The position numbers were made by a program, and so were the translations under genes. The notes beneath the pieces were generated by a model, which saw nothing but the letters and a program-made list of their open reading frames with translations, was not told the DNA's origin and did no database searches. Shown piece by piece: positions 26,656 to 35,788 of a stretch of 64,000 nucleotides of DNA (position 1 is the stretch's first letter; each line of letters begins with the position of its first letter). Source of the DNA: Aeromicrobium sp. Root495 (lineage in GTDB: Bacteria; Actinomycetota; Actinomycetes; Propionibacteriales; Nocardioidaceae); NCBI RefSeq assembly GCF_001426755.1, contig NZ_LMFJ01000001.1, positions 2,062,601 through 2,126,600 of the forward strand, in the 5' to 3' direction.

Positions 26656-26751
26656 CAGCAGGCCGGGCGTGTCGGACACCCCGTGCGAGGGCCTCCCGGG
26701 CCGTCGTCCCGCGCCAGGGCGGGTGTTCCTGCGCACGACCGGCGCGATGTC

Positions 26752-26768
26752 GTGACGATCGGCGTCAC
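26752..26768. promoter_or_regulatory. GTGACG-N5-CGTCAC palindrome overlapping -35 of the COG4627 methyltransferase
   Basis: Arms GTGACG (26752-26757) and CGTCAC (26763-26768). The left arm sits 18 nt from the TAGGGT -10 (26776-26781), so it may be the -35, an operator, or both. Confidence 0.45.
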
Positions 26769-26775
26769 GGCGGGC

Positions 26776-26781
26776 TAGGGT
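26776..26781 (+). promoter_or_regulatory. -10 hexamer TAGGGT for leaderless methyltransferase
   Basis: TAGGGT, 6 nt from GTG 26788; supports that start over a TTG at 26782. Confidence 0.55.
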
Positions 26782-26787
26782 TTGCGC

Positions 26788-27453
26788 GTGAACTCCCGCC
26801 TCCGCGCCCTCGTCAAGCCCGTCGCGCGCCCTGTCGTGCTCGCCGCCAACACCCCGATCGCCCGACGTCGTGCGCTCCGCGAGCTGGAGACCCAGCCGCG
26901 GCCGCTCAAGCTCGAGATCGGCGGCAACGCTCCTCGCGCCGGGTGGTTCGTCACCAACGTCGGCCCGTTCACCAAGCACTACCTCGACGCCACCGCGACG
27001 TGGCCGCTCGAGGATGCCTCGGTCTCGTACATCTACTCCGACAACGTCATCGAGCACATCCCGCTCGAGCCGGCCCGCACCCTGTTCGCCGAGGCCTACC
27101 GCTGCCTCCAGCCCGGCGGCGCCATCCGGTTCGTGACCCCCGACCTCCGGGCCCACGTGGACCGCTACCTCTCCGGCAAGGCGCCCAAGGGCGATCCCGA
27201 GGCCGCCGTGTACGAGGAGAGCGGCCTGACCGTGGAGCACCCGCTCGACTGGGTCCGCATCCCGATCGCGTCGTTCGAGCACTGGATGGGCTACGTCTAC
27301 GACTACGAGACCCTCGAGGCCGAGCTCCGCCGGGCCGGCTTCACCGACGTCTCGCGGCGTGAGCTGAACGAGAGCCCCCACGCCGAGCTGGCCGGGCTCG
27401 ACCTGCGCGCGGCCGAGGGTGGCGCACAGATGGCCGTCGAGGCCGTCCGCTGA
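26788..27453 (+). CDS. SAM-dependent methyltransferase (COG4627-like)
   Basis: The protein has 221 residues. It opens with a basic helix, then LKLEIGGNAPRAGWFVTNV (motif I in the short COG4627 form), ASVSYIYSDNVIEHI and LQPGGAIRFVTPDL, typical of predicted methyltransferases in polysaccharide gene clusters. The next gene starts 2 nt after its stop, so both are in one operon. Substrate unknown. Confidence 0.82.
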   Translation: MNSRLRALVKPVARPVVLAANTPIARRRALRELETQPRPLKLEIGGNAPRAGWFVTNVGPFTKHYLDATATWPLEDASVSYIYSDNVIEHIPLEPARTLFAEAYRCLQPGGAIRFVTPDLRAHVDRYLSGKAPKGDPEAAVYEESGLTVEHPLDWVRIPIASFEHWMGYVYDYETLEAELRRAGFTDVSRRELNESPHAELAGLDLRAAEGGAQMAVEAVR

Positions 27454-27455
27454 CG

Positions 27456-28523
27456 ATGCGCGTCGCGATCCTCGCCTCCGGCTGGGCCGGCTTCAACGAC
27501 GCGGCCTGCCGCGAGCTCGCCGCCCGTGGCGTCGAGCTGCTCGTCGTGACCGAGGGCGACGTCGCCGACACCGCCTACGAGAGCCATACCGTCGACGAGT
27601 ACGCCCGCTCGCACGTCTGGCGCGGCGCGCCGGCGGACGGCGAGATCACCCGGCTCCTGACCGAGTTCGCCCCCGACGCGGTGCTGATGCACTCCTGGCA
27701 CTACGGCCCCTACCGCGAGGCCATGAAGGCCGTGCCGGCCGGGACCCTGCGCGTGCTGTGGATGGACAACGTCTGGCGCAACGTCCCGAAGCAGTGGATC
27801 GGCCGCGCCGTCGCACCGTGGTGGGTGCGCTCGATCTTCGAGGCCGTCATGGTGCCCAGCGACCGCACCGAGTTCTTCGCCCGGCGGCTCGGCTTCGACG
27901 AGGGGGAGGTCATCCGCGGCTCCCTCAGCGCCGACACCTCGGTGTTCGGGTCGGAGCCCCGGACGGGCGAGGAGATCGCCGGTCGACGCCGGTTCGTCGC
28001 CGCTCTGCGCCTCGTGCACCACAAGGGCGCCGACGTGCTGGCCGCGGCGTACCGCACCTACCGCGAGTCGACGCCCGAGCCGTGGGACCTCGACGTCGCC
28101 GGGCTCGGAGAGATGGCTCCGCACTACGACGGGCTGGAGGGGGTACGGATGCTGGGCTTCCAGCAGCCCGCCGAGCTGGCCGAGCTGCTGCGCACGTCGT
28201 CGTGCCTCGTGCTCCCCTCACGCATCGACCCCTATGGCGTCGTGCTCCACGAGGCGGCGCTCAGCGGACTGCCCATCGTGACGACCTACCAGGTCGGCGC
28301 CGCCCCGTTCTTCGTCCAGGACGGCCAGAACGGCTGGACCGTGCCGAGCGACGACGCGGGCCGGCTCGCCGCGGCCATGAGCCGGATCTCGGGCGCCGGA
28401 CCCGAGCGCCTCGGCGCGATGTCGGACGTCAGCCGCCACCTCGGCTCCCGGCTCTCGTCCGCCGGGTGGGCCCAGAACATGCACGAGCAGCTGGCCTGGC
28501 GCATCGCCGACCTCCGCGCCTGA
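27456..28523 (+). CDS. Glycosyltransferase family 4 (GT-B)
   Basis: The protein has 355 residues with two Rossmann domains. Motif RLVHHKGADVLAAAY is the start of the C-terminal domain; LPSRIDPYGVVLHEAALSGLPIV is the donor-binding EX7E region (PYGVVLHEA). The GT4 retaining family usually transfers hexoses from nucleotide donors. Co-transcribed with the methyltransferase 2 nt upstream. The N-terminal domain has the usual MRVAILASG start. Confidence 0.88.
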   Translation: MRVAILASGWAGFNDAACRELAARGVELLVVTEGDVADTAYESHTVDEYARSHVWRGAPADGEITRLLTEFAPDAVLMHSWHYGPYREAMKAVPAGTLRVLWMDNVWRNVPKQWIGRAVAPWWVRSIFEAVMVPSDRTEFFARRLGFDEGEVIRGSLSADTSVFGSEPRTGEEIAGRRRFVAALRLVHHKGADVLAAAYRTYRESTPEPWDLDVAGLGEMAPHYDGLEGVRMLGFQQPAELAELLRTSSCLVLPSRIDPYGVVLHEAALSGLPIVTTYQVGAAPFFVQDGQNGWTVPSDDAGRLAAAMSRISGAGPERLGAMSDVSRHLGSRLSSAGWAQNMHEQLAWRIADLRA

Positions 28524-28541
28524 GGGCGTCGGACGGTCCGG

Positions 28542-29681
28542 CTAGCGGACCGCGAGGGACGCCACGTTCCGCTGCTCGGCGTCGAGGAACTCCTGCAGCC
28601 CCGGCACGTCGATGCGGCTCGTCCGCTTCCCCGTGACGATGTCGAACCTCTCCAGAGCAGGGCTGCCGCCCGTCGTGAGCATGACCAGCTCGCCGCCGGA
28701 CCACGTCGTCTCGACCCCGGCGTCCTCGTCGGTGTCGGAAGGGTCCGGGAGGACACGAGGCGCGCAGGAGAGCCTGGCGGTCTCGAGGCTCGCTCCGCAG
28801 ACGTGGCCCGTGCCGTCGACGAAGAAGAGGCGACCCTCGTGGAGGTGGCCCCGCTGGTAGAAGCCCGCTGGGTGGTTTCCCCCGCGAGGGGCCTCGGACT
28901 GGGAGGAGGCGGCCCACCGCCGCACCACGGTGCTGCGGTACTTCCCCGTCCTCAGGTCGACGCTCGCGAGGCTCAGCCGCGAGCCGTCCGACGTCCGCAC
29001 GTCCTCCAGGAACCAGGCACGCCCGGCGGAGGCGAACAGGCGGCTCACCATCGAGAGCCGCTCACCCGTCGGGTCTCCCGCGGTCTTCCACGTCGCGACC
29101 TTCCGCGGGCTCCCACCCGGTACCACCGACCACAGCGTGCGCCGCGGCGTCCCCGGGGGTCCCCAGTCGCTCGCACCGAGGACCGCCGTGCCGTCCAGCC
29201 CGACCTGACCGGTGGCAGGGAGCGAGCTCCGCGTCCAGGTCCGGCCGTCGTCGGTGGTCTCGACGTCGTCGAGGACCTGCACCACCCGACCGTCGACGAT
29301 CGACATCGCCTCGGTGTACATCACCCCGCCGTGCCGATGTCGATAGCGGTTCTCGCCGCGCAGCAGGAAGGAGTCGTCCTCCGAGGCCCACGCGACGTCA
29401 CCGCTCGCGCTCATGGCGATCCTGCCGTTGTCGGCCCAGCCCGTCTGCAGCGTCGTGACGTCGCCCTGCGCGTCGAGGAACGCGATGGAGCCGCCCCTCT
29501 GCTGGTCGGCGTTCTTGACGTCGGGATCGATCAGGTACACCGCGGCGACGCTGTCGCGGGTGACCGCAGCGACGTCGAGGGAGTCCCAGGACTCCTGCTC
29601 GTCGGCGTCGGAGACCGAGCACCCCGCCAGCACCAGCAGGACCGTCGCCGCAGCGAGCCATCGTTCCGTCACGCCGGACAT
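28542..29681 (-). CDS. Lipoprotein with beta-propeller-like repeats, function unknown
   Basis: The protein has 379 residues. Lipobox LAGC at ~20 (VLLVLAGC) marks a type II signal peptide. The mature part has repeated WxxxxDGxTWTR and LFASAGRAWFLE-type strand pairs like those of sialidase/BNR-type or YCF48 beta-propellers. No catalytic residues recognised. Converges on the GT4 gene with only 18 bp between. I do not recognise the family precisely. Confidence 0.65.
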   Translation of the reverse strand: MSGVTERWLAAATVLLVLAGCSVSDADEQESWDSLDVAAVTRDSVAAVYLIDPDVKNADQQRGGSIAFLDAQGDVTTLQTGWADNGRIAMSASGDVAWASEDDSFLLRGENRYRHRHGGVMYTEAMSIVDGRVVQVLDDVETTDDGRTWTRSSLPATGQVGLDGTAVLGASDWGPPGTPRRTLWSVVPGGSPRKVATWKTAGDPTGERLSMVSRLFASAGRAWFLEDVRTSDGSRLSLASVDLRTGKYRSTVVRRWAASSQSEAPRGGNHPAGFYQRGHLHEGRLFFVDGTGHVCGASLETARLSCAPRVLPDPSDTDEDAGVETTWSGGELVMLTTGGSPALERFDIVTGKRTSRIDVPGLQEFLDAEQRNVASLAVR

Positions 29682-29728
29682 CCTGGCAGACGGGCGGCCC
29701 TCGTCATGGGTCCTCGCGCGGAGCGGGG

Positions 29729-30556
29729 TCAGCCGAGGAGGCGCTCGAGCTCCTCGGGCGCGGTGAGGTTGGCGCCGAGGCGGAACTGCTCGCTCTTGCC
29801 GGTGCCGTGGTAGTCCGACGACCCGGTGACGACGAGCCCCAGCTCCTGCGCGATGCCGCGCAGCGTGGCGCGCGTGGCGTCGGAGTGGTCGTTGTGGTCG
29901 ACCTCGATGCCGTCGAGGCCGGCCTCCTGCAGCTGGCCGAAGACCGCGGGCGTGAGCACGCGGTCGCTCCCCCGCGACCACGGGTGAGCCACCACCGCGC
30001 GCCCGCCGGCCGCCTTGACCAGCTGGACCGCGCGCACGAGCGGAGCCGAGTACCGCTCGACGTACGCCCGGCCGTTCGTGTTGAGCCAGCCGTCGAACGC
30101 CTCGTCGCGATCCTTGATGTATCCCTTGGCCACCATGGCGTCGGCGATGTGCGGACGACCCGACGCAGCGGCGTTCCCGGACTGTGCGGCGACCTCCTCG
30201 AGCGTGATGGGCATGCCGTGCTCGGCCAGCTTCTCGAGCACCCGCGGCAGGCGGTCGTCGCGACCGCCCAGCACGCGGTCCAGCTCGGCGGTGAGCGCCG
30301 CATCGGTCGGGTCGAGCTCATAGCCCAGCAGGTGGACGCTCTCACCCTGGAAGGTCGTGGAGATCTCGATGCCGCGCACGAGCCGGATCCCCACCCGGTC
30401 CGCCTCGGCGGCCGCCTCGTCCCAGCCCGTGGTGGCGTCGTGGTCGGTGAGCGCCACGACGTCGAGACCCGCCACCTCGCGAGCGTTGCGGACCAGCTGG
30501 GCCGGGCTGTCGGTGCCGTCCGAGCGGTTGGAGTGGGTGTGGAGGTCGATACGCAC
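29729..30556 (-). CDS. PHP-domain phosphoesterase
   Basis: The protein has 275 residues. It shows the PHP metal motifs in order: DLHTHSNRSDGT, LTDHDATTGWDE, IEIS, GRPHIADAMV, VVAHPW and SSDYHG. The best relatives are YciV/RNase AM-type and 3',5'-nucleotide bisphosphatases. GTG 30556 lies 6 nt from TAGCCT (30563-30568, minus). Cytoplasmic. Confidence 0.9.
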   Translation of the reverse strand: MRIDLHTHSNRSDGTDSPAQLVRNAREVAGLDVVALTDHDATTGWDEAAAEADRVGIRLVRGIEISTTFQGESVHLLGYELDPTDAALTAELDRVLGGRDDRLPRVLEKLAEHGMPITLEEVAAQSGNAAASGRPHIADAMVAKGYIKDRDEAFDGWLNTNGRAYVERYSAPLVRAVQLVKAAGGRAVVAHPWSRGSDRVLTPAVFGQLQEAGLDGIEVDHNDHSDATRATLRGIAQELGLVVTGSSDYHGTGKSEQFRLGANLTAPEELERLLG

Positions 30557-30583
30557 GGGATCAGGCTAGGACACGCCTGGACG

Positions 30584-31360
30584 TCAGCCGTCGATGCGAG
30601 CAGTGTAGTCCTCGAGCAGGTCGGTGACCGCCCTCACCGCATCCGCCTGGTCCCGGCCCTGCACGGTGTTGGACGTGTCGACCCGCGTGTACACCTTGCC
30701 CTTGGCGAGCGCTGCGTAGACGACGAACCGCGGCTCGGTCTGCCGGCCGCCGAGGTGGATGTAGGTGACGCGCTGGACCTGGTAGAAGCCCTTCCAGCCG
30801 TTGATCGTGAGGGGCTTGTACTCCCGGGTGCCCCGCGACCCGTAGTTGTAGCCGTTGTCGGTCTTCTTCGGTGCGACGTCGACCGTCCGGCCCAGCTTCT
30901 CGAGCTCACCGCTGTACTGCTGGATGTACGCGGCCGGCTCGGCGTCCGTGGAGTAGAGCCAGGCGCGCAGCTTGATCTCCTCGTCCCACTCGCCGCCCGC
31001 GACGCGGTACTTGGCCCGCTCGTCCAGGCCCGACGTGTCCGCCTGTGCCCCGGCCGGGAGCTTGGGGCTCACGACGAGGGCCGCGGTGGCCTGGTACGGA
31101 GGGGTGTCGCACGGGGCGTCGCCCGGGCACCGCACCGTGACGAGGCTGCCCTTCGGGAAGTAGTCGTCGTCCGGAAGCGCGTCGGCCAGGGACTGCTCCG
31201 TCAGCTCGGCCGGTGCCTTCGGCGAGCTGGTCGTCTTGGAGGCCTTCGCCGCCGGCTCGTCGCCCTTCTCGCCCGAGGAGCCGCACGCTGTCAGCGTCAG
31301 GGCGAGGACCGCGAGGAGCGCGGGCAGCAGCGGACGTGACCAGTTCCCCGAGGATCGCAT
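30584..31360 (-). CDS. Lipoprotein of unknown function
   Basis: The protein has 258 residues with a lipobox (LTLTAC, Cys at about 26). The mature chain begins with a Ser/Thr/Lys-rich linker, then a domain containing two Cys (RCPGDAPC) and strands such as NGWKGFYQVQRVTYIHLGG. No enzyme motif is seen. The start is ATG 31360; ATG 31390 is possible but lacks a better SD. It lies 27 nt upstream of PHP and could be co-transcribed. Confidence 0.7.
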   Translation of the reverse strand: MRSSGNWSRPLLPALLAVLALTLTACGSSGEKGDEPAAKASKTTSSPKAPAELTEQSLADALPDDDYFPKGSLVTVRCPGDAPCDTPPYQATAALVVSPKLPAGAQADTSGLDERAKYRVAGGEWDEEIKLRAWLYSTDAEPAAYIQQYSGELEKLGRTVDVAPKKTDNGYNYGSRGTREYKPLTINGWKGFYQVQRVTYIHLGGRQTEPRFVVYAALAKGKVYTRVDTSNTVQGRDQADAVRAVTDLLEDYTARIDG

Positions 31361-31411
31361 GCGGCCACTCTGGCAGAGACCTGCCCGCATGTCGCTGCAG
31401 GTCGCGCGGAG

Positions 31412-31984
31412 TCAGGGACGCGCCGGCACGTTCCACTCCTCGACGACCGACTGCCCGCGGTCGTCGCCCAGACGGGACAGCGTGGCGGTGTCGAGCAGGA
31501 AGTGTCGGCCCTCCTGGACCTCGAGGCCGAGCCAGCGGGCCACGAGCACGCGCAGGCTGTGGCCGTGCGCGAAGACGAGCGTGTCGCCGTCGCGCGAGCG
31601 CGCTGCCGCCACGACCCGGTCGAGGCGAGCCGCCACCTGGTCCGACGTCTCGCCGTTGGGGGTGGGGTGGGTCCAGATGGTCCAGCCCGGCACCGTCTCG
31701 CGGATCTCGGGCGTCGTGACGCCCTCGTAGTCGCCGTAGGCCCACTCGGCCAGGTCGGGCTCCACCTCGGCGTCCGGGAACCCGGCCAGCTCGGCGGTGC
31801 GCCGGGCCCGGACCCGAGGACTCGTCAGGACGTGCTCGAAGGTCTCGCGCGCCAGGACCTCCTTGAGCGCCAGGGCACTGCGCTCGCCGTCCGCCGTCAG
31901 CGGCAGGTCCGTCGTGGAGGTGTGCTTGCCCGCACGGCTCCACTCCGTCTCACCGTGACGGACGAGGAACAGCCGAGCGGTCAA
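31412..31984 (-). CDS. Histidine phosphatase (phosphoglycerate-mutase superfamily)
   Basis: The protein has 190 residues. The RHGE motif is LVRHGETEW; the second catalytic His is FAHGHSLR, with the acidic E in LAEWAYGDYEG. Such proteins dephosphorylate small metabolites or act as broad-range phosphatases. The start is an uncommon TTG (31984) that overlaps the MaoC stop as TTGA; no ATG or GTG in frame fits the family's N-terminus. Coupled to the MaoC gene. Confidence 0.88.
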   Translation of the reverse strand: MTARLFLVRHGETEWSRAGKHTSTTDLPLTADGERSALALKEVLARETFEHVLTSPRVRARRTAELAGFPDAEVEPDLAEWAYGDYEGVTTPEIRETVPGWTIWTHPTPNGETSDQVAARLDRVVAAARSRDGDTLVFAHGHSLRVLVARWLGLEVQEGRHFLLDTATLSRLGDDRGQSVVEEWNVPARP

Positions 31985-33015
31985 CGCGGCACCAGGACCC
32001 ACAGGTCGAGGTCGAGCAGGACGCCTGCGGCGTACTTCCCGTCCTCGCCGCGCAGGGTCATGGTCTCGTCGCGGCCCTTCGTGGCCACGAGTCGCAGCCG
32101 CAGGGCGCCCACACCGGGTGCCGAGGTCTCGGCCTTGTCGAGCACCTCCGACCAGGCGTAGATCGTGTCTCCGGCGAACGCGGGTGCCGCGTGCGAGCCC
32201 GCGTTCACGGCGGCCACCAGCTGCGCATTGGCCAGCCCGTTGAACGACAGCGCGCGCGCCAGGGAGATGATGTGGCCGCCGTAGACGAGGCGGTTGCCGT
32301 CGGGGCGGGCCTCGGCGTTGAAGTGGACCTTGGCAGTGTTCTGCCACAACCGCGTGGCCAGGGCGTGCTCGGAGTCCGTGAGGGTGACGCCGTCGACGTG
32401 GTCGATCTTCTCGCCCACGGCGTAGTCGTCGAAGCGGTGCGGCTCTCCGGCGGCCACGACGTCGTAGCCGGTGAAGTCCAGGCCCTCGGGGATCACGAGG
32501 GCAGCCGGCTCGACGGCGGGCGCGAGGTCGGGCACGACCGTCTCGGGCGCCGGCAGCGACTGGTCCCGCTTGTGCACCATGACCCAGCGGACCCAGTCGA
32601 TCGCGACCTCACCGTGCTGGTCGGTGGCGGTGGAACGCACGTACACGACGCCGCTCCTGCCGTTGGAGTTCTGCTTGAGGCCGATGACCTCGGACCGCGT
32701 GCTCAGCGTGTCGCCGGGCAGAACCGGGCGGTGGAACCGCAGCTCGGCGTAGCCGAGGTTCGCGACGGCGTTGAGGGACACGTCGGGAACGGTCTTGCCG
32801 AACGCGACGTGGAAGGCGATGAGCTCCTCGACGGGGTGCGGGTCCAGACCGACGGACGCCGCGAACTGCGACGAGGAAGGGATGGAGAACCGGGTGGGGT
32901 AGATCGCTCCGTAGAGAGCGCGGTCGCCCTCGGTGATGGTGCGCGGCGTGGCGTGCTCGATCACCTGCCCGACCGAGAAGTCCTCGAAGAAGTTTCCGGC
33001 GTTCGTCTTGCTCAT
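31981..33015 (-). CDS. MaoC-like double-hotdog dehydratase
   Basis: The protein has 344 residues with two hotdog folds (about 1-150 and 190-344). The N-terminal half has GDRALYGAIYPTRFSIP and LGYAELRFHRPVLPGDTL; the C-terminal half has KVHFNAEAR and GDTIYAWSEVLDK. It resembles mesaconyl-CoA / beta-methylmalyl-CoA dehydratases, so acyl-CoA hydration is likely. GAGGAG lies 6 nt before ATG 33015. Exact substrate unknown. Confidence 0.82.
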   Translation of the reverse strand: MSKTNAGNFFEDFSVGQVIEHATPRTITEGDRALYGAIYPTRFSIPSSSQFAASVGLDPHPVEELIAFHVAFGKTVPDVSLNAVANLGYAELRFHRPVLPGDTLSTRSEVIGLKQNSNGRSGVVYVRSTATDQHGEVAIDWVRWVMVHKRDQSLPAPETVVPDLAPAVEPAALVIPEGLDFTGYDVVAAGEPHRFDDYAVGEKIDHVDGVTLTDSEHALATRLWQNTAKVHFNAEARPDGNRLVYGGHIISLARALSFNGLANAQLVAAVNAGSHAAPAFAGDTIYAWSEVLDKAETSAPGVGALRLRLVATKGRDETMTLRGEDGKYAAGVLLDLDLWVLVPR

Positions 33016-33084
33016 GCGTCTCCTCGGGAGGCGGGCGGGTGCGCGCCCATCATTCCGGACCGCAGCCCGTCCCCCGCTCGGGGG

Positions 33085-33588
33085 TCAGGCGAAGGGGTTG
33101 GCCTGCGCGCCGGGGAGCCTGGCGAGGAGCTGCAGGCCCTGGGCACGGAACTTGTGCTCCACGAGCACCTCGTACTTGGTGGCCACGACCTTGGTGACCG
33201 AGCTGAAGTCGCGCTGGCCACGCGTGGCGGCGTAGCCCATGAGGGCCCACACGGTGCCGAAGACGAGCCCGAAGCCGAGTCCGCCGAGGACGGTGGCGAT
33301 CCACGATCCCTCGTTGGAGAACGCTCCGATGAGCAGCCCCACGAACAGTCCGAACCAGGCTCCGGACGCGGCGCCGGCGGCAGCGACGCGGCCGGTGGTG
33401 AGGCGGCCGGTCACGCGCTCGACCTGCTTCAGGTCGGTGCCGACGATCAGCACGTTCTGCACCGGGAACTGCTCGTCGGACAGGAAGTCGACGGCCTTCT
33501 GCGCCGAGGCGTAGTCGTCGAAGACCCCGAGGGACTGGGGGAACTCGAGCTCGAAGAGACCGGAGGTGCGGGTGTTCACGGGAGGCAT
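33085..33588 (-). CDS. General stress protein 17M-like membrane protein
   Basis: The protein has 167 residues. Residues 12-60 resemble the GsiB/YflT-type general stress 17M domain (GVFDDYASAQKAVDFLSD). Gly/Ala-rich helices at ~68-120 (GAASGAWFGLFVGLLIGAF, TVLGGLGFGLVFGTVW) are two membrane segments. C-terminus KYEVLVEH. ATG 33588 is 6 nt from TACGCT (33595-33600, minus) and also has GGAGG just upstream; it could be read either way. Confidence 0.85.
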   Translation of the reverse strand: MPPVNTRTSGLFELEFPQSLGVFDDYASAQKAVDFLSDEQFPVQNVLIVGTDLKQVERVTGRLTTGRVAAAGAASGAWFGLFVGLLIGAFSNEGSWIATVLGGLGFGLVFGTVWALMGYAATRGQRDFSSVTKVVATKYEVLVEHKFRAQGLQLLARLPGAQANPFA

Positions 33589-33655
33589 GCCTCCAGCGTA
33601 GCCACGGCACCCCGGGGCGGGCCGCCGTCCCGGCGCCCGGGACGGCTCACCGCCC

Positions 33656-34549
33656 TCAGGCGACCGGCACGACCCGCTGGAGGAACTCCGTCTCGGCGGA
33701 GACGACCTGCTCGAAGTGCTCGCCCCGGTAGATGTCGAAGTGGCCGGCGGGGTACTTCAGCACCTCACCGCGCGGGGCCTTGGCGACGTGCCGCAGCGTC
33801 GCCTTGGCGGGGGCGACGGTGTCGGTGTCGCACACGACGAAGAACGCCGGGGCCGCCAGGGCCTTGGCGCGCCGACCCGGGTAGGAGCTGACGATGCCGA
33901 GCGCGGTCCGGGCGGACGCCTCGTTGCGGAAGGTGGACCCCTCCTGCACCAGCCCCACGTACCCCGGCAGCGCGTCCGGCGCCGACATCAGCCCGAGTCC
34001 TCCGGGCTCCGCCGCCAGAGGGACGAGCAGGGGCTTGCGCCCGAACCACGAGCCGACGAGGTCGACCACGGCGCGCACCGTGAGGCGCAGCGACGTGAGG
34101 GGCGGGACGGCCAGCGTGGACGAGAGACCGTCGGTGAACGGACACTGCGACACGACCGCGGCCACCCGGTGGTCGTCGGCCCCGATGGCGATGACGTGAC
34201 CGCCGGAGAAGGAGGACCCCCACAGCACCACACGCTCGGCGTCGACGTCGCGAAGCCCGCGGGCGAACGCGACCGCCGCCTTCCAGTCCTGGCGCTGGCG
34301 TCGCACGCTCAGGAGCTGGCGCGGCTCGCCGTCGCTGGCGCCGAAGTGCCGGTAGTCGAACACGAGGCAGGCGTAGCCCGCCGCCGCGAAGCGCTCGGCG
34401 AAGGCGTCGAGACGCATCTCGCGCACCCCGCCGAGGCCGTGCGCCATGACGATCACGGGGACGTCCCCCGCCGGTGCGGCCGGTCGGTAGAGCCAGGCCC
34501 GGCACGTCGTGCCGCCGGAGACGAAGGAGACGTCCTCGCGACCGGTCAT
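33656..34549 (-). CDS. Alpha/beta hydrolase (dienelactone hydrolase/BAAT-like)
   Basis: The protein has 297 residues. Nucleophile motif GSSFSGG, the acidic residue in CDTDTVAP and the catalytic His in AGHFDIY give a full triad; VMAHGLGG is the oxyanion region. It resembles acyl-hydrolases of the DUF3887/YqiA-like group acting on acyl esters. Its ATG overlaps the stop of the acyl-CoA dehydrogenase (ATGA), so it may act on acyl-CoA or a lipid from that pathway. Confidence 0.85.
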   Translation of the reverse strand: MTGREDVSFVSGGTTCRAWLYRPAAPAGDVPVIVMAHGLGGVREMRLDAFAERFAAAGYACLVFDYRHFGASDGEPRQLLSVRRQRQDWKAAVAFARGLRDVDAERVVLWGSSFSGGHVIAIGADDHRVAAVVSQCPFTDGLSSTLAVPPLTSLRLTVRAVVDLVGSWFGRKPLLVPLAAEPGGLGLMSAPDALPGYVGLVQEGSTFRNEASARTALGIVSSYPGRRAKALAAPAFFVVCDTDTVAPAKATLRHVAKAPRGEVLKYPAGHFDIYRGEHFEQVVSAETEFLQRVVPVA

Positions 34550-35742
34550 CAGAGCTTGTAGTCCTTGAGGAGCGCGCGTCCGATGATCATCTTCTGGATG
34601 TCGGACGTGCCCTCGCCGATGAGCATGAACTTGACCTCGCGCATGAGGCGCTCGATCTCGTACTCCTTGGAGTAGCCGTAGCCGCCGTGGATCCGGAAGG
34701 AGTCCTCGACGACCTCGTTGGCGTACTCGGAGGCGAGCATCTTGGCCATGCCGGCCTCGACGTCGAGCCGCTTGCCGGTGTCCTTGAGGCGCGCCGCGCG
34801 GACCATCATGGTGTGGATGGTCTCGACCTTGGTGGCCATGTCGGCGAGACGGAACAGCACGGCCTGGTGGTCGGCGATCTGCTTGCCGAAGGTCTTGCGC
34901 TGCTGGGCGTAGGCGATGGCCAGCTCGAAGCCGCGGATGGCCAGGCCACACGCGCGGGCGGCGACGTTGACGCGACCGACCTCGACGCCGTCCATCATCT
35001 GGAAGAAGCCCTGGCCGGGCTTGCCGCCCAGGACCTGGTCGGCGGAGATCTGGTGGTCCTCGAGGATGAGCTCGGTGGTCTCGACGCCCTTGTAGCCCAT
35101 CTTGGCGAGCTTGCCGGGCACGGTGACGCCCTGGGCGGTCTCACCGAAGCCCGGCTCCTTCTCCACCAGGAACGTCGTCATGTTCTTGTAGACCGACTCG
35201 GCACCCTCGTCGGTCTTGCACAGCACCGCGACGAGCGTGGACGTGCCGCCGTTGGTCAGCCACATCTTCTGGCCGGTGATGGAGTAGCTGCCGTCGTCCT
35301 TCTTGGTGGCCTTCGTGGAGATGGCGGCCACGTCGGAGCCCAGTCCGGGCTCGGACATCGAGAAGGCGCCGCGGACCTCGCCGGCGGCCATCTTGGGCAG
35401 GTACTTCTGCTTCTGCTCGTCGGTGCCGTGCTGCATCAGCAGGTAGGCGACGATGAAGTGCGTGTTGATGACGCCGGAGACGCTCATCCAGCCGCGAGCG
35501 ATCTCCTCGACGACGAGCGCGTAGGTGAGGAGGGACTCGCCCAGCCCACCGAACTCCTCGGGGATGGTCAGGCCGAAGACGCCGAGCTCCTTGAGGCCCT
35601 CGATGATCTCGGTGGGGTACTCGTCGTTGTGCTCGAGCTCCTGCGCTACCGGGATGATCTTCTCGTCCACGAACTCTCGGATGACCTTGAGGATCTCGGT
35701 CTGCTCCTCGTTGAGGCCCTCGGTGCTGGCAAGACGTCCCAT
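34549..35742 (-). CDS. Acyl-CoA dehydrogenase
   Basis: The protein has 397 residues, the normal length for the family. FAD/substrate motifs AFSMSEPGLGSD, WLTNGG and the catalytic Glu377 in IGEGTSDIQ (the short/medium-chain position) are intact, with RKTFGKQIADHQ and HGGYGY segments. It introduces the 2,3 double bond in beta-oxidation. AAGGAG lies 6 nt upstream of ATG 35742. Confidence 0.93.
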   Translation of the reverse strand: MGRLASTEGLNEEQTEILKVIREFVDEKIIPVAQELEHNDEYPTEIIEGLKELGVFGLTIPEEFGGLGESLLTYALVVEEIARGWMSVSGVINTHFIVAYLLMQHGTDEQKQKYLPKMAAGEVRGAFSMSEPGLGSDVAAISTKATKKDDGSYSITGQKMWLTNGGTSTLVAVLCKTDEGAESVYKNMTTFLVEKEPGFGETAQGVTVPGKLAKMGYKGVETTELILEDHQISADQVLGGKPGQGFFQMMDGVEVGRVNVAARACGLAIRGFELAIAYAQQRKTFGKQIADHQAVLFRLADMATKVETIHTMMVRAARLKDTGKRLDVEAGMAKMLASEYANEVVEDSFRIHGGYGYSKEYEIERLMREVKFMLIGEGTSDIQKMIIGRALLKDYKL

Positions 35743-35788
35743 CAATGCTCCTTGCGTCGAGGCCGCCGGTGGCGGCGCCGGGCCGACT

